64,000 bases of DNA from NCBI RefSeq assembly GCF_033060595.1, contig NZ_CP133038.1:620001-684000 (forward strand). Direction: 5' to 3'. The DNA is from Pyramidobacter sp. YE332 (GTDB lineage Bacteria > Synergistota > Synergistia > Synergistales > Dethiosulfovibrionaceae). Shown piece after piece: positions 16,788-24,821 of the stretch (positions are counted from its first letter, which is position 1; each line of letters starts with the position of its first letter). The translations under genes were made by a program, and so were the position numbers. The notes beneath the pieces were generated by a model that saw nothing but the letters and a program-made list of their open reading frames with translations, did not search any database and was not told where the DNA came from.

Positions 16788-17713
16788 CCTTCATGAAAAG
16801 ACATCTGCAGCAGTTCGCGCTGGCCGGCGTGATCCTGCTTTTCGGCGCGCTGTTTTGCGCCACGTCGCCCTATTTCTGGGACGCCGACAATCTGCGCAAC
16901 ATCCTCGACCAGAGCACGGTGAACGTCGTCGCCGGTCTGGGCATGACACTGGTCCTCACGTCCGGCGTCACCGATCTGTCGGTCGGTTCCGCCGCGGCGC
17001 TGACGGGCGTGCTGACGGCGCTGGCGATGAAGGCGGGAGCGCCCGCGTGGGCGGGCTGCGCGCTGGCGCTGCTGTGCGGCCTCGGCGTCGGCCTGTGGAA
17101 CTCGCTGATCATCGTGCGCGTGGGCGTCAATCCCTTCATGGGCACGCTGACGTCGATGTCAGTCTTTTCCGGACTGGCGCTGGTGATCACGCAGGCGTCG
17201 CCGGTGTACGGCCTGCCGCCGGCATTCACGTGGATCGGCCGCGGGCGGATCGGCGGCATGCCGGCGTCGGTGCTGATTGCCGCGGCGCTGTTCGCGCTGA
17301 TCTTCATCCTCTATTACGGCACGCGGTGCGGCGTGTACGTCAGCACGCTGGGCGTCAACGCCGAGGCGCTGCGTCGTTGCGGTGTGAACGACCGGCGCTG
17401 GCGGACCGGGACGTTCTGCGCGTGCAGTCTCTGCGCCGCCGTGGCGTCGATCCTGATCACGGCGCGGCTGAACTGCGCCGAGCCGCTGGCGGGCGCGGCC
17501 ATGAACCTCGACGCCATCGCCACGTCGGTGTTGGGAGGAACGGCCCCGCGGGGCGGACGGGCGGCGCTTTTCGGCACGGCGCTGGCGGGCGTGCTGCTGG
17601 CGCTCGTCAAAAACGGGCTGACGATGTGGAGCGTCTCTTCGTATTATCAGGAGCTGGCGGTGGGCGTGATCATCCTCGTCTCGATCGTGCTTTCCGAGGC
17701 GCGCCGCGGCTGA
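16784..17713 (+). CDS. Sugar ABC transporter permease (RbsC/FrcC-like)
   Basis: Inner-membrane permease of a ribose/fructose-type importer, 309 residues with about eight to ten hydrophobic segments. The family motifs LTSGVTDLSVGS and VNPFMGTLTSMS are clear, as is ATSVLGGTAPRGG near the C-terminus (usually GGTSLXGG). It starts at ATG 16784 within the ATGA overlap with the ATPase stop. It works with the ATPase and the binding protein encoded on either side. Confidence 0.9.
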   Translation: MTFMKRHLQQFALAGVILLFGALFCATSPYFWDADNLRNILDQSTVNVVAGLGMTLVLTSGVTDLSVGSAAALTGVLTALAMKAGAPAWAGCALALLCGLGVGLWNSLIIVRVGVNPFMGTLTSMSVFSGLALVITQASPVYGLPPAFTWIGRGRIGGMPASVLIAAALFALIFILYYGTRCGVYVSTLGVNAEALRRCGVNDRRWRTGTFCACSLCAAVASILITARLNCAEPLAGAAMNLDAIATSVLGGTAPRGGRAALFGTALAGVLLALVKNGLTMWSVSSYYQELAVGVIILVSIVLSEARRG

Positions 17714-17774
17714 TTTTGGACGGTGTTTTACCGGCGTTTGGCGCCGTGATATTTTTTTCGAAGGATGTGCCGTT

Positions 17775-18779
17775 ATGAAAAAGTTTTTCGTTCTGTTCCT
17801 GTGTCTGTGCGCTTTCGCCGCGTCTCTGAACGCGGCGGAGAACCCGATGGTGCTGTCTTCCATCGCCAAACTGGAAGAGCAGCTCGCGCCGCTGCCCGAA
17901 CTGACGGGCAAGGAGCGCGTCGGCGTGCTGGTGACGTCGCTTTCCAACCCCTACTGGGTGACGATGAAGGAACGCTACGGCGAGTGGGCTGAAAAGATGG
18001 GCGTCGCCGTCGAGGTGATGGCGCCCGCGACCGACAAGGACCCGCGCGCGCAGCTCGATCTGTTCGAGGCGATGATCGCCCGCCAGTACGACGCCATTAT
18101 CGTCACGCCGCTGGACGGCATGAATCTGGTACCGGGTGTGCTCAAGGCCAACGAGAAGAAGGTCCCCGTAGTCTGCTCCGGTCCTGCCGTGAGCGCCGAG
18201 GGGCTGGCCCAGGCCGGCGCGAAGATGGACGGCTGGATCTCCGCCGCCTTCCTCGAGCAGGGACGCCTCTGCGCCGAAGACATGGCCAAAAAACTGCCGG
18301 CCGGTTCTTCCGTGGCGGTGATCGAGGGCAAACCGGGCGCCATGCAGAGCCGCCTGCGCCGCGAGGGCGCGATTGCGGCTTTCGAAGCCGCGGGCATGAA
18401 GGTCGTCGCCGTGCAGGCCGGCAACTGGGACCGCAACGAAGCTTACAACATCGCCACGAATATGGTCAAGGCGCATCCCGAATTGAAGGGGCTGTACTGC
18501 GCTAACGACGTGATGGCGCTCGCTGCCGTCGACGCGTTCGAAGTGGCCGGAATCAAGGGCGTGATGGTCTACGGCACAGACTTCATCCCGCAGGCAAAAG
18601 AAGCGATTGCCGCCGGACGTCTGACGGGCTCGACGACGTTCTCGCAGGCGGCCTGGACGCGCGGCGCGCTGATCTACACGCTGAAGCTGAGCAAGGGGCT
18701 GTCCGTGCCGGAACGCCTCGGCATTCCCATCACGCTGGTCACGTCGGAGAACATCAATAATTTCGAAAGCTGGAAATAG
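17775..18779 (+). CDS. Periplasmic sugar-binding protein of the ABC importer
   Basis: Substrate-binding protein of the Peripla_BP_4 family, 334 residues. It has a typical signal peptide (MKKFFVLFLCLCAFAASLNA, cleavage likely after residue 20) and the type-I fold signatures VGVLVTSLSNPYWVTMKE, YDAIIVTPLDG and GLYCANDVMALAAVDA. ATG 17775 follows AAGGATG. It should deliver a monosaccharide to the membrane complex. The neighbouring 18781-19635 gene encodes a shorter relative without a signal. Confidence 0.9.
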   Translation: MKKFFVLFLCLCAFAASLNAAENPMVLSSIAKLEEQLAPLPELTGKERVGVLVTSLSNPYWVTMKERYGEWAEKMGVAVEVMAPATDKDPRAQLDLFEAMIARQYDAIIVTPLDGMNLVPGVLKANEKKVPVVCSGPAVSAEGLAQAGAKMDGWISAAFLEQGRLCAEDMAKKLPAGSSVAVIEGKPGAMQSRLRREGAIAAFEAAGMKVVAVQAGNWDRNEAYNIATNMVKAHPELKGLYCANDVMALAAVDAFEVAGIKGVMVYGTDFIPQAKEAIAAGRLTGSTTFSQAAWTRGALIYTLKLSKGLSVPERLGIPITLVTSENINNFESWK

Positions 18780-18780
18780 C

Positions 18781-19635
18781 GTGTCCCGCCGCGTCGGCAT
18801 CCTCTTCGGCGATCAGGACAATCCCTTCTGGCAGGAACAGATTCGTTGGTATCGGATGTTTCTGCCCGAATTTCCCTTCGAAACGCAGATTTTCTTTCCC
18901 GATCCGCCGCGCGACGCGAACGCGCAGGCGCGCCTGTGCGCAACTTTGATGGGACGCGGTTTCGACGCGCTGATCGTCAATCCTCTTGACGGCGCGGCGC
19001 TGGCAACCGCGGCGGCGGAAGCCGGCGACACGCCGCTGTTCGACGTCGGGCCGAAGAGCGACCCCGTCCTGGCGTCGCGCGTCGCCTGTTATCGGCCCCT
19101 GACCGTCTGCGACTTCGAGGAACAGGGACGGCTCTGCGCGCGCGAACTGACGCGCGCCGCAAAAAAACGGCGGCGCTTTGCCTGCGTGTCCGGTCCCGCC
19201 GCGGCGCGTCAGAGTGCCGGCCGCGTCGCCGGAGCGCTGGCCGAAGCGCGAGCCGGAGGAGCTGAAGAGGTGCGCGTGGAGCAAAGCGATTTTACCCGCG
19301 CCGGCGGACGCGCCGCGATGGAGCGCCTGCTGCCGTGGCAGCCGGACGCCGTGTTCTGCGCCAACGACCTGATGGCGCTCGGCGCCTGTGACGTTTTGGC
19401 GCCGCGCGGGCTGGAACTTCCCGTCGGCGGCGTCGATCTGATCCCCGAAGCGCTCCGCGCCGTCGCGGACGGGCGCATGACCGCCAGCGTCGGGCCGCTG
19501 GGACGCGAGATCGTCCGCGGCGTGCTGGAAGCGGTGCGGTCATATTTTGAAACTGGATGCATCCCGTCGGGTTTCATTGCCAAAAATCATCTGGTCACGC
19601 GGACTTCGTTGTTGCCCGAGCAGCAGACAAGCTGA
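18781..19635 (+). CDS. Leaderless Peripla_BP_4-like protein (paralogue of neighbour)
   Basis: Protein of 284 residues with the same type-I periplasmic-binding fold as the gene just upstream: VGILFGDQDNPFWQEQIR, FDALIVNPLDG and AVFCANDLMALGACD parallel its motifs. It starts directly at the fold, from GTG 18781 one base after the previous stop, and has no signal peptide or helix-turn-helix domain. It therefore probably stays in the cytoplasm. Possible roles are a sugar sensor, a carrier or a non-functional copy; sequence does not decide. A related 3' fragment lies at 55758-55961. Confidence 0.8.
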   Translation: MSRRVGILFGDQDNPFWQEQIRWYRMFLPEFPFETQIFFPDPPRDANAQARLCATLMGRGFDALIVNPLDGAALATAAAEAGDTPLFDVGPKSDPVLASRVACYRPLTVCDFEEQGRLCARELTRAAKKRRRFACVSGPAAARQSAGRVAGALAEARAGGAEEVRVEQSDFTRAGGRAAMERLLPWQPDAVFCANDLMALGACDVLAPRGLELPVGGVDLIPEALRAVADGRMTASVGPLGREIVRGVLEAVRSYFETGCIPSGFIAKNHLVTRTSLLPEQQTS

Positions 19636-19730
19636 CCGCAAAAGAAAAACGCGGGATACCTCCGTTTCCCGTTGAGAAGTTGTGAGGCGGTATGGCCAGC
19701 GTGTCCGAAAGCGCTTTATTCCAAGCGGCA

Positions 19731-19777
19731 AAAAGAGCGGGCTCCGGCTGATTTTTCAGTCGAAGCCCGCTCTTTTT
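19731..19777. terminator. Bidirectional terminator between convergent genes
   Basis: A 13-bp stem (AAAAGAGCGGGCT at 19731-19743 with 19764-19776), A-rich on the left and T-rich on the right. It can serve both the sugar ABC operon and the amidase gene on the other strand. The rest of 19636-19859 holds no gene. Confidence 0.85.
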
Positions 19778-19859
19778 GTCCATGCGTACTACAGAGTGAT
19801 TGAAATCCCGTCTGGCCTTTCGATGCGCTTCGTGCGAAGGAGCACATGCGGGAGTCGCT

Positions 19860-21314
19860 TTACAATGCCGGCGGCTTGCGGAAATGCGAATGCTGTTCGA
19901 AGGCATAGGCGATGGCGATGAGCAGAGCTTCGCTCCATGGGCGGCCGATGATCTCCATGCCGACGGGAACGCCGACCGGCGCGTTTTCGTCGGGAGCGAA
20001 TCCCGCCGGCACGCAGACCGAAGGGAACCCCGTGGACGAGCAGAGCACGCCGTTGCGCTGCCGCTGGCTGGCGCCGCATTTGCAGACCAGCTGCTGCTGG
20101 TGGGGGTAGATCATCGCGTCAAGCCGCAGATCGGCCATGATCTTCAGCACGCGAGTGCGGAGCCCGATCTTGTTGTACATCTTTTCAAGGTAACGCGGAG
20201 TACCGACTTCGAGTTTCATCGCGTCACGCATGTTGCTTTCCGAGAAAGGGTGGAACAGCCCTTTGTCGAGGATTTCCTTCATGCTGTGAACGGGCCAGTC
20301 GGCGGGCAGTTCCCTGAGATAGCTGTCCAGATCGCGGCGAAAATCGTCGAGGTGGACGGACGTCTCGCTGGTCAGCCATGACTGGTCGATGTCGTCCCTG
20401 ACGGGAACCAGCGTGGCTCCGTTGGCCTCGAATACCTTCATCGCTTCGCTCATGACGGCGTTGGTGGAGCGGTTGACGGCTTCCTTGCCGAAAAGACTTT
20501 CCAACACGCCGATACGTTTGCCCGGCAGCGCGTTTTCGTCGAGATACTTGGTGTAGTCTTCCACGACGTGGCCGACGCCCCACGCCGTTTCCGCGTCGTC
20601 GGGGTCGTAGCCGGCGATGACGCTGAGGCACCGCGCCGCGTCCTCCACGGTGCGGCAGATCGGTCCGGCCGTGTCCTGCGTCAGCGAGTAAGGCACGATG
20701 CCGGCCCGCGAAACCAGGCCGATCGTGGGACGGATGCCTACAAGGCTGTTGGCCGAGGCGGGCGAACGCACCGAGTTGATCGTGTCGGTGCCCAGGCCGA
20801 CGATGCCGATGTTGGCGGCGATCGTCGCGCCGGTACCGCCGGAAGAGCCGCCGGGCGTGCGTGTCGGATCGTACGGATTGACCGACTGGCCGAGGATGGA
20901 GCTGACCGTTTCGCCCCAGATGGCGAACTCGTGCAAGTTGGTCTTGGCGAGGATCAGCGCGCCGCTTTCGCGCAGCCTTTTGGTGACGAGGGCGTCTTTT
21001 TGCGGCACCCAGCCCTTCAGCGCGACGCTTCCCGCCGTCGTGGGCATGTCGGTCGTGTTGAAGTTGTCTTTCAGCATCACGGGGATGCCATGAAGCGCTC
21101 CGCAAAGCCGGCGTCTTTCTTTTACATACGCGTCGAAGCGGTCGGCTTCTTCCAGCGCCTTGGGATTGACGCAGATGATGGAATTGATCCGCGGCTCCAG
21201 CTGTTCAATGCGCTTCAGATAATATTCACACAGCGCGCGGCAGGTCAGCGAATCGTCCAAATAGGCGGCGTGGACTTTGGCGACGGTCGCTTCCATAAAA
21301 TCGAAAGGTTCCAT
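19860..21314 (-). CDS. Amidase signature family hydrolase
   Basis: Ser-cisSer-Lys amidase of 484 residues that would hydrolyse a C-N amide bond. The catalytic lysine is in GIPVMLKDNFNT. The glycine/serine loop TPGGSSGGTGA and the nucleophile block GTDTINSVRSPA are present; in most relatives the latter reads GTDTGGSIRXPA, but the serine is kept. ATG 21314 is used; an ATG six codons later is an alternative, as the upstream site is weak. It is last in the hutP-amidohydrolase-transporter gene row, behind a hairpin at 21362-21401. Confidence 0.87.
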   Translation of the reverse strand: MEPFDFMEATVAKVHAAYLDDSLTCRALCEYYLKRIEQLEPRINSIICVNPKALEEADRFDAYVKERRRLCGALHGIPVMLKDNFNTTDMPTTAGSVALKGWVPQKDALVTKRLRESGALILAKTNLHEFAIWGETVSSILGQSVNPYDPTRTPGGSSGGTGATIAANIGIVGLGTDTINSVRSPASANSLVGIRPTIGLVSRAGIVPYSLTQDTAGPICRTVEDAARCLSVIAGYDPDDAETAWGVGHVVEDYTKYLDENALPGKRIGVLESLFGKEAVNRSTNAVMSEAMKVFEANGATLVPVRDDIDQSWLTSETSVHLDDFRRDLDSYLRELPADWPVHSMKEILDKGLFHPFSESNMRDAMKLEVGTPRYLEKMYNKIGLRTRVLKIMADLRLDAMIYPHQQQLVCKCGASQRQRNGVLCSSTGFPSVCVPAGFAPDENAPVGVPVGMEIIGRPWSEALLIAIAYAFEQHSHFRKPPAL

Positions 21315-21361
21315 AATAATCTCTCTCTCTTACGGGGTAAGAAAATATCCCGTTTCTTGGC

Positions 21362-21401
21362 ACAAAGCTGCGCTTCTACATAAACAGAGGCGCAGCTTTG
21401 T
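21362..21401. terminator. Hairpin between membrane protein and amidase genes
   Basis: Perfect 12-bp stem ACAAAGCTGCGC / GCGCAGCTTTGT. On the minus strand no T run follows, so it may be a processing or partial termination structure rather than a strong terminator. Confidence 0.5.
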
Positions 21402-21431
21402 CTTTAAGAAGCGTCTTATTTGAGTATCTGG

Positions 21432-22619
21432 CTAAAACCACGGTAAGATTTGCATCGTAACAGCTACAATAATAGTGGTGATTGCCATCGACGTTACATT
21501 TGCTACCGTACCTGGCACATAATCGGGTATTTTGTTGGCGAAAAATTCAGCCAGAGGTGCTCCTAGGATTGCTCCTAACACTGCGGAGAAAAGCGCTACA
21601 GGTATTGTGGCGCCGAACATCAGAACACAGGCCGGTGCTGTACTTACGACGGGGACGTAGGTGGCATACCAGCCTTTTTTCTTCCACTTGCCGGCATAAA
21701 GAAACACACCCACGCTACCCGCAATTATTTCAGACAAGACAATGGCACCGATGCATTTTCCACCGTAGACTGAAAGTCCTGGATTCAGCATTGTATCGAG
21801 GAATACGCCGATTAATAGAAGAAATCCAGCCAGATCATTGCCATAAAAGAGAGGTTCCGTAAAGTCGGCCAGAGTACGGCGGATCAACCAAGTTGCGCTC
21901 TGCGTATCGTTATGGATCGGGATAGGAACGGTAATTGGTCTGATATCCTTTTTCTTCATCCACGGCAGTGCCTGGCAGGCAGAAGCCGCAATAGTACCTG
22001 CTATGGCCATTGCTCCAACGTTGGAAACGACGCCAGGAACGTTCCATGGAGCAAATACTTTACTTAACCAAACAGCAACAGGGGTGCAGATAAGAGCTCC
22101 CAATACAGAAGTTGTAAGTAAGCTCACAATGCCAGGACCGTATATAAGGGTTAGAGCTGGAGGAACATTGACGATGGCTATAAAGGTTGGAATCCAGGTG
22201 ACGTCTTCCTTGAACAACGACATGTAGTTGAATCCAAACATGACGAGCGAAAGCGTCAAAACCTGTGAAGCAAAAACCCATGGCCAAATTCGTGCGTTGC
22301 CATAACAGATCTCAAAGCCAGCCAAGGCAGAGCCTCTAAGAGCCGCTCCCCAGGCAATCGCTGCTCCGATGATGATAAGGAGCGATGAACAGAAGCCTGC
22401 GAAAAAATTAGCTTCTGTAAAGTTCATGAAGAACCAGTACAGTTCCCCCTTGCCATGGATATTTTTAATAACGGTGTCATAGTCAGGAAGCGTTGTTCCT
22501 CCTTGAATTGAGTTCAGCCCATAATAAAGTGCAAAACCGAGCAGGACGACAATGATCAGCCCCAGTGGAGAACCGCATCTCGGCTGATGTTCAACTTGCG
22601 GAGCATCAGGCATCTGCAC
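21432..22619 (-). CDS. Multi-pass membrane protein, probable transporter, family not recognised
   Basis: Integral membrane protein of 395 residues with about ten hydrophobic segments, such as GLIIVVLLGFALYYGL, FCSSLLIIIGAAIAWGAAL and VLFGATIP-like stretches. Two halves share related endings (VPGVVSNVGAMAIAGTI and VPGTVANVTSMAITTIIV), suggesting an internal duplication. The base composition is visibly AT-richer than most of the window, as is the amidohydrolase gene beside it. Position between amidohydrolase and amidase genes suggests uptake of their substrate (inference). I cannot assign a named family. Confidence 0.7.
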   Translation of the reverse strand: MQMPDAPQVEHQPRCGSPLGLIIVVLLGFALYYGLNSIQGGTTLPDYDTVIKNIHGKGELYWFFMNFTEANFFAGFCSSLLIIIGAAIAWGAALRGSALAGFEICYGNARIWPWVFASQVLTLSLVMFGFNYMSLFKEDVTWIPTFIAIVNVPPALTLIYGPGIVSLLTTSVLGALICTPVAVWLSKVFAPWNVPGVVSNVGAMAIAGTIAASACQALPWMKKKDIRPITVPIPIHNDTQSATWLIRRTLADFTEPLFYGNDLAGFLLLIGVFLDTMLNPGLSVYGGKCIGAIVLSEIIAGSVGVFLYAGKWKKKGWYATYVPVVSTAPACVLMFGATIPVALFSAVLGAILGAPLAEFFANKIPDYVPGTVANVTSMAITTIIVAVTMQILPWF

Positions 22620-22644
22620 TCCCTCCTTTCCGTTTTCTTTCAGT

Positions 22645-24006
22645 TCACTTGCCGTATCCCTTGAGGAGGCACATATCGCCTACGCCTGTGTTGCGCAGCA
22701 TGCCGAACTTAGTCATCCAGCCGCCGGCTCCGTTACCGCGGCGCACGATACGATGTTCAAAGGAAGTGATAGTTCCATTGACGATCGTGTACACGGGAAG
22801 TTTGTTTTCTCTGCTAATGACGGTAACGTTCGCTAACGCACCAACGCCAAGATTGCCGATCTTTGTGTTCCACCACGGATTGGCGGTCAATTTGGCAATC
22901 TGGTCGGCCGGATTGGCTGTCATGGTTGCAACAGAATCCATAAGGGAAAGGACGCCCATCTCTGCGAGTTCAAGGATAGCTGGCACATCGTCGCGAGTAT
23001 CGCCGAATCCCTTCATAGAACCATCGCCTTGTCCATCGGAGATCAAAATTTTCACGATACCCTTCTCAAGAGCTTCATAACAGACTTTTTGAGCTTGGGG
23101 TTGGATAAGCAAGCCTTCACGATGACCACGTGACGGGCGCATCATGGAAGTGACGAATTCGCCGGAAACATGTTCATTCTCTTTGATGAGGCCGACAATA
23201 ATGTCCATAGCTTCCTTTCCATCCATATGCGTACCACAGCCGGGGGCGCTGGCGTGCCCGAGATGAAGCGGGCGTCCCTTGGACAACTTGACCATGCGCA
23301 GAGTATGTTCAGGATCTTGAGTGTGAGACATGTAGATCATGTGCGCCTGAGAAGTGACTTCAAAGAGCTTGTCGATGTTTTCGTCAGACATAATGAAGTG
23401 TCCCATATGATCTTTGATGCCCATGACCAGATTGCCTGTCGTCCCTGAGACGGCATTACGGGTGAACTTACTGTAAACAGTTGCCTCATCGCACTCACCC
23501 TTAAAATAACGGATCAAATCTTCCGTAGACATCATGGTTCCAGCGACGTTCGCACCTCCAAGATAGAGCCCAAGGTTCATCGGAAGACCTCTGTCGATCT
23601 CAGCACCGAGTAGAGACGGCGACATCGAAGTGTTTCCGGCTCCCGGCGAAAGGCCGATAGCAACGCCATCACAGGCCGCATTAAAGATAGGTGCGGTTGA
23701 GACTTCGAACAAGTCTCCAAGGTGGACATGCATATCGATCAAACCAGGAACGACTAACAAGCCTTCGCAGTCAAGTACCATATCCCCTTTTTCGACTGGA
23801 ATATCTACGTTGATGTTGACAACCTCTCCACCCTCAATGACAATATCACGAATATCTTGGATTCTGTTCTTGGGATCGACCACATAGCCATCTTTGAGCA
23901 CAAGGCGACCGCTTTTTGGAATATCACCAATCGTATCCTTAATAGCCGAATTGCGCACCGTAGCAAGCTGCTCCGACATAAAGTGGACATTATTGCTATA
24001 GTACAT
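22645..24006 (-). CDS. Amidohydrolase-superfamily protein (dihydroorotase/hydantoinase-like)
   Basis: Metal-dependent hydrolase of 453 residues. The small beta-sandwich domain (LVLKDGYVVDPKNRIQDIRD) leads into the barrel, with metal motif LIDMHVHLGD. Further candidate ligands are in KDHMGHF, YMSHTQDPEH and LHLGHAS, and a late acidic residue in ILISDGQGD. ATG 24006 has AGGGGGGAAC upstream. The coding sequence is AT-richer than its neighbours. Downstream membrane protein and amidase genes suggest a pathway for a cyclic amide or acylated amino acid; linkage to HutP hints at histidine-type chemistry, not proven. Confidence 0.83.
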   Translation of the reverse strand: MYYSNNVHFMSEQLATVRNSAIKDTIGDIPKSGRLVLKDGYVVDPKNRIQDIRDIVIEGGEVVNINVDIPVEKGDMVLDCEGLLVVPGLIDMHVHLGDLFEVSTAPIFNAACDGVAIGLSPGAGNTSMSPSLLGAEIDRGLPMNLGLYLGGANVAGTMMSTEDLIRYFKGECDEATVYSKFTRNAVSGTTGNLVMGIKDHMGHFIMSDENIDKLFEVTSQAHMIYMSHTQDPEHTLRMVKLSKGRPLHLGHASAPGCGTHMDGKEAMDIIVGLIKENEHVSGEFVTSMMRPSRGHREGLLIQPQAQKVCYEALEKGIVKILISDGQGDGSMKGFGDTRDDVPAILELAEMGVLSLMDSVATMTANPADQIAKLTANPWWNTKIGNLGVGALANVTVISRENKLPVYTIVNGTITSFEHRIVRRGNGAGGWMTKFGMLRNTGVGDMCLLKGYGK

Positions 24007-24129
24007 AAAAAGTTCCCCCCTACTCTAGAAAGATTGATGTTACATAAAGAGACTACCGATCGCTCGGAAAGAGCCATTTGAAAAGAAACATTTGCGTATT
24101 AAATGTATTCATTTGTCTGTGTGCAAAAA

Positions 24130-24576
24130 TCAATTGCCGAGAATCTGATAGCCGACGCCGATGGATTTGTGTCCCGACAGCTCATGCATGGCCAGGTTTC
24201 CGTAGAAGCACAGCGTGAACTCTTCCCTGCGCCGCACGACGGCCGCTTTGAAACAGAAGTTCTGGCCGATGGCGTCGGAAGCGCGGGTACTCTGCGCCGT
24301 TTCGAGGACGCAGTGGCAGACCGGATGAACATGGGACCTCTTGCGTTCGATCACGTTCGTATTCAGACAGAGATTGACCACGCTTCGCACGATGCTCGTC
24401 TGGCTGTCGATGCCGAACCCCGAAATCATCGTCGCGGCGCTGCGCAGGCCAAGTTTTTGATACTGCGTGATGATTTCCTTCTCGACGTCCTGATTCGGCG
24501 TCATGGCAAGGAGAATCACCAAACGGCAAAGATCGGTTTCGTTGTCGGGGATCATGAAATTCTCCCACGTTACCAT
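24130..24576 (-). CDS. hutP: HutP-family RNA-binding antiterminator
   Basis: Protein of 148 residues, the usual HutP length. In Bacillus HutP binds NAG-triplet RNA when L-histidine and a metal ion are present and prevents termination. The C-terminal half aligns by eye: HVHPVCHCVLE corresponds to the HALYHATME metal-binding segment, and FYGNLAMHELSGHKSIGVG to the LYGTIGAPIKGLEHETFGVG segment, keeping the three metal histidines. Start ATG 24576 has GAGGAGA eight bases upstream; a longer frame to 24624 would run into the leader terminator. It heads the amidohydrolase operon and may regulate itself through its leader. Confidence 0.85.
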   Translation of the reverse strand: MVTWENFMIPDNETDLCRLVILLAMTPNQDVEKEIITQYQKLGLRSAATMISGFGIDSQTSIVRSVVNLCLNTNVIERKRSHVHPVCHCVLETAQSTRASDAIGQNFCFKAAVVRRREEFTLCFYGNLAMHELSGHKSIGVGYQILGN

Positions 24577-24602
24577 GGCATCACTCTCCTCATCCGATGA
24601 AA

Positions 24603-24651
24603 AAATAAAAGCAAGTGAAAGCAAGCCCTCGCGGCCTGTTTTTACTTGCTT
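24603..24651 (-). terminator. Intrinsic terminator/attenuator in the hutP leader
   Basis: On the minus strand AAGCAAGT (24651-24644) pairs perfectly with ACTTGCTT (24616-24609); the stem extends inward to 14 positions with two mismatches. TTATTTTTT follows. It ends about 12 bp before the hutP ribosome site. Upstream RNA (about 24680-24640) has six AG steps in NAG context, the triplet HutP recognises in Bacillus. This fits a conditional terminator. Confidence 0.7.
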
Positions 24652-24734
24652 ACTCAGATACTTTTACTGGCGCAAAAAACTTTGGATTTTTACTTAGTAT
24701 GCTATGGATTCATATACTTTTCTTACGTCGAAAG

Positions 24735-24762
24735 TATATAACAGAATTCTTCCCCTCGTCAA
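24735..24762 (-). promoter_or_regulatory. Promoter of hutP operon
   Basis: Sigma-70 type: -35 TTGACG (24762-24757), 16-bp spacer, -10 TATATA (24740-24735); the overlapping TATACT with an 18-bp spacer also fits. Transcription would start near 24728, giving a leader of about 150 nt. Confidence 0.75.
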
Positions 24763-24821
24763 GTGTTTTTGTTCGATCGATTTTCATTCGAAGGCACTGA
24801 AGCGGCATGGATATTTCCGCG

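Noticed and set aside
19595-19906. 103-codon minus-strand frame between the ABC operon and the amidase
   Set aside because: It spans the bidirectional terminator and overlaps both neighbouring genes, with no ribosome site or domain.
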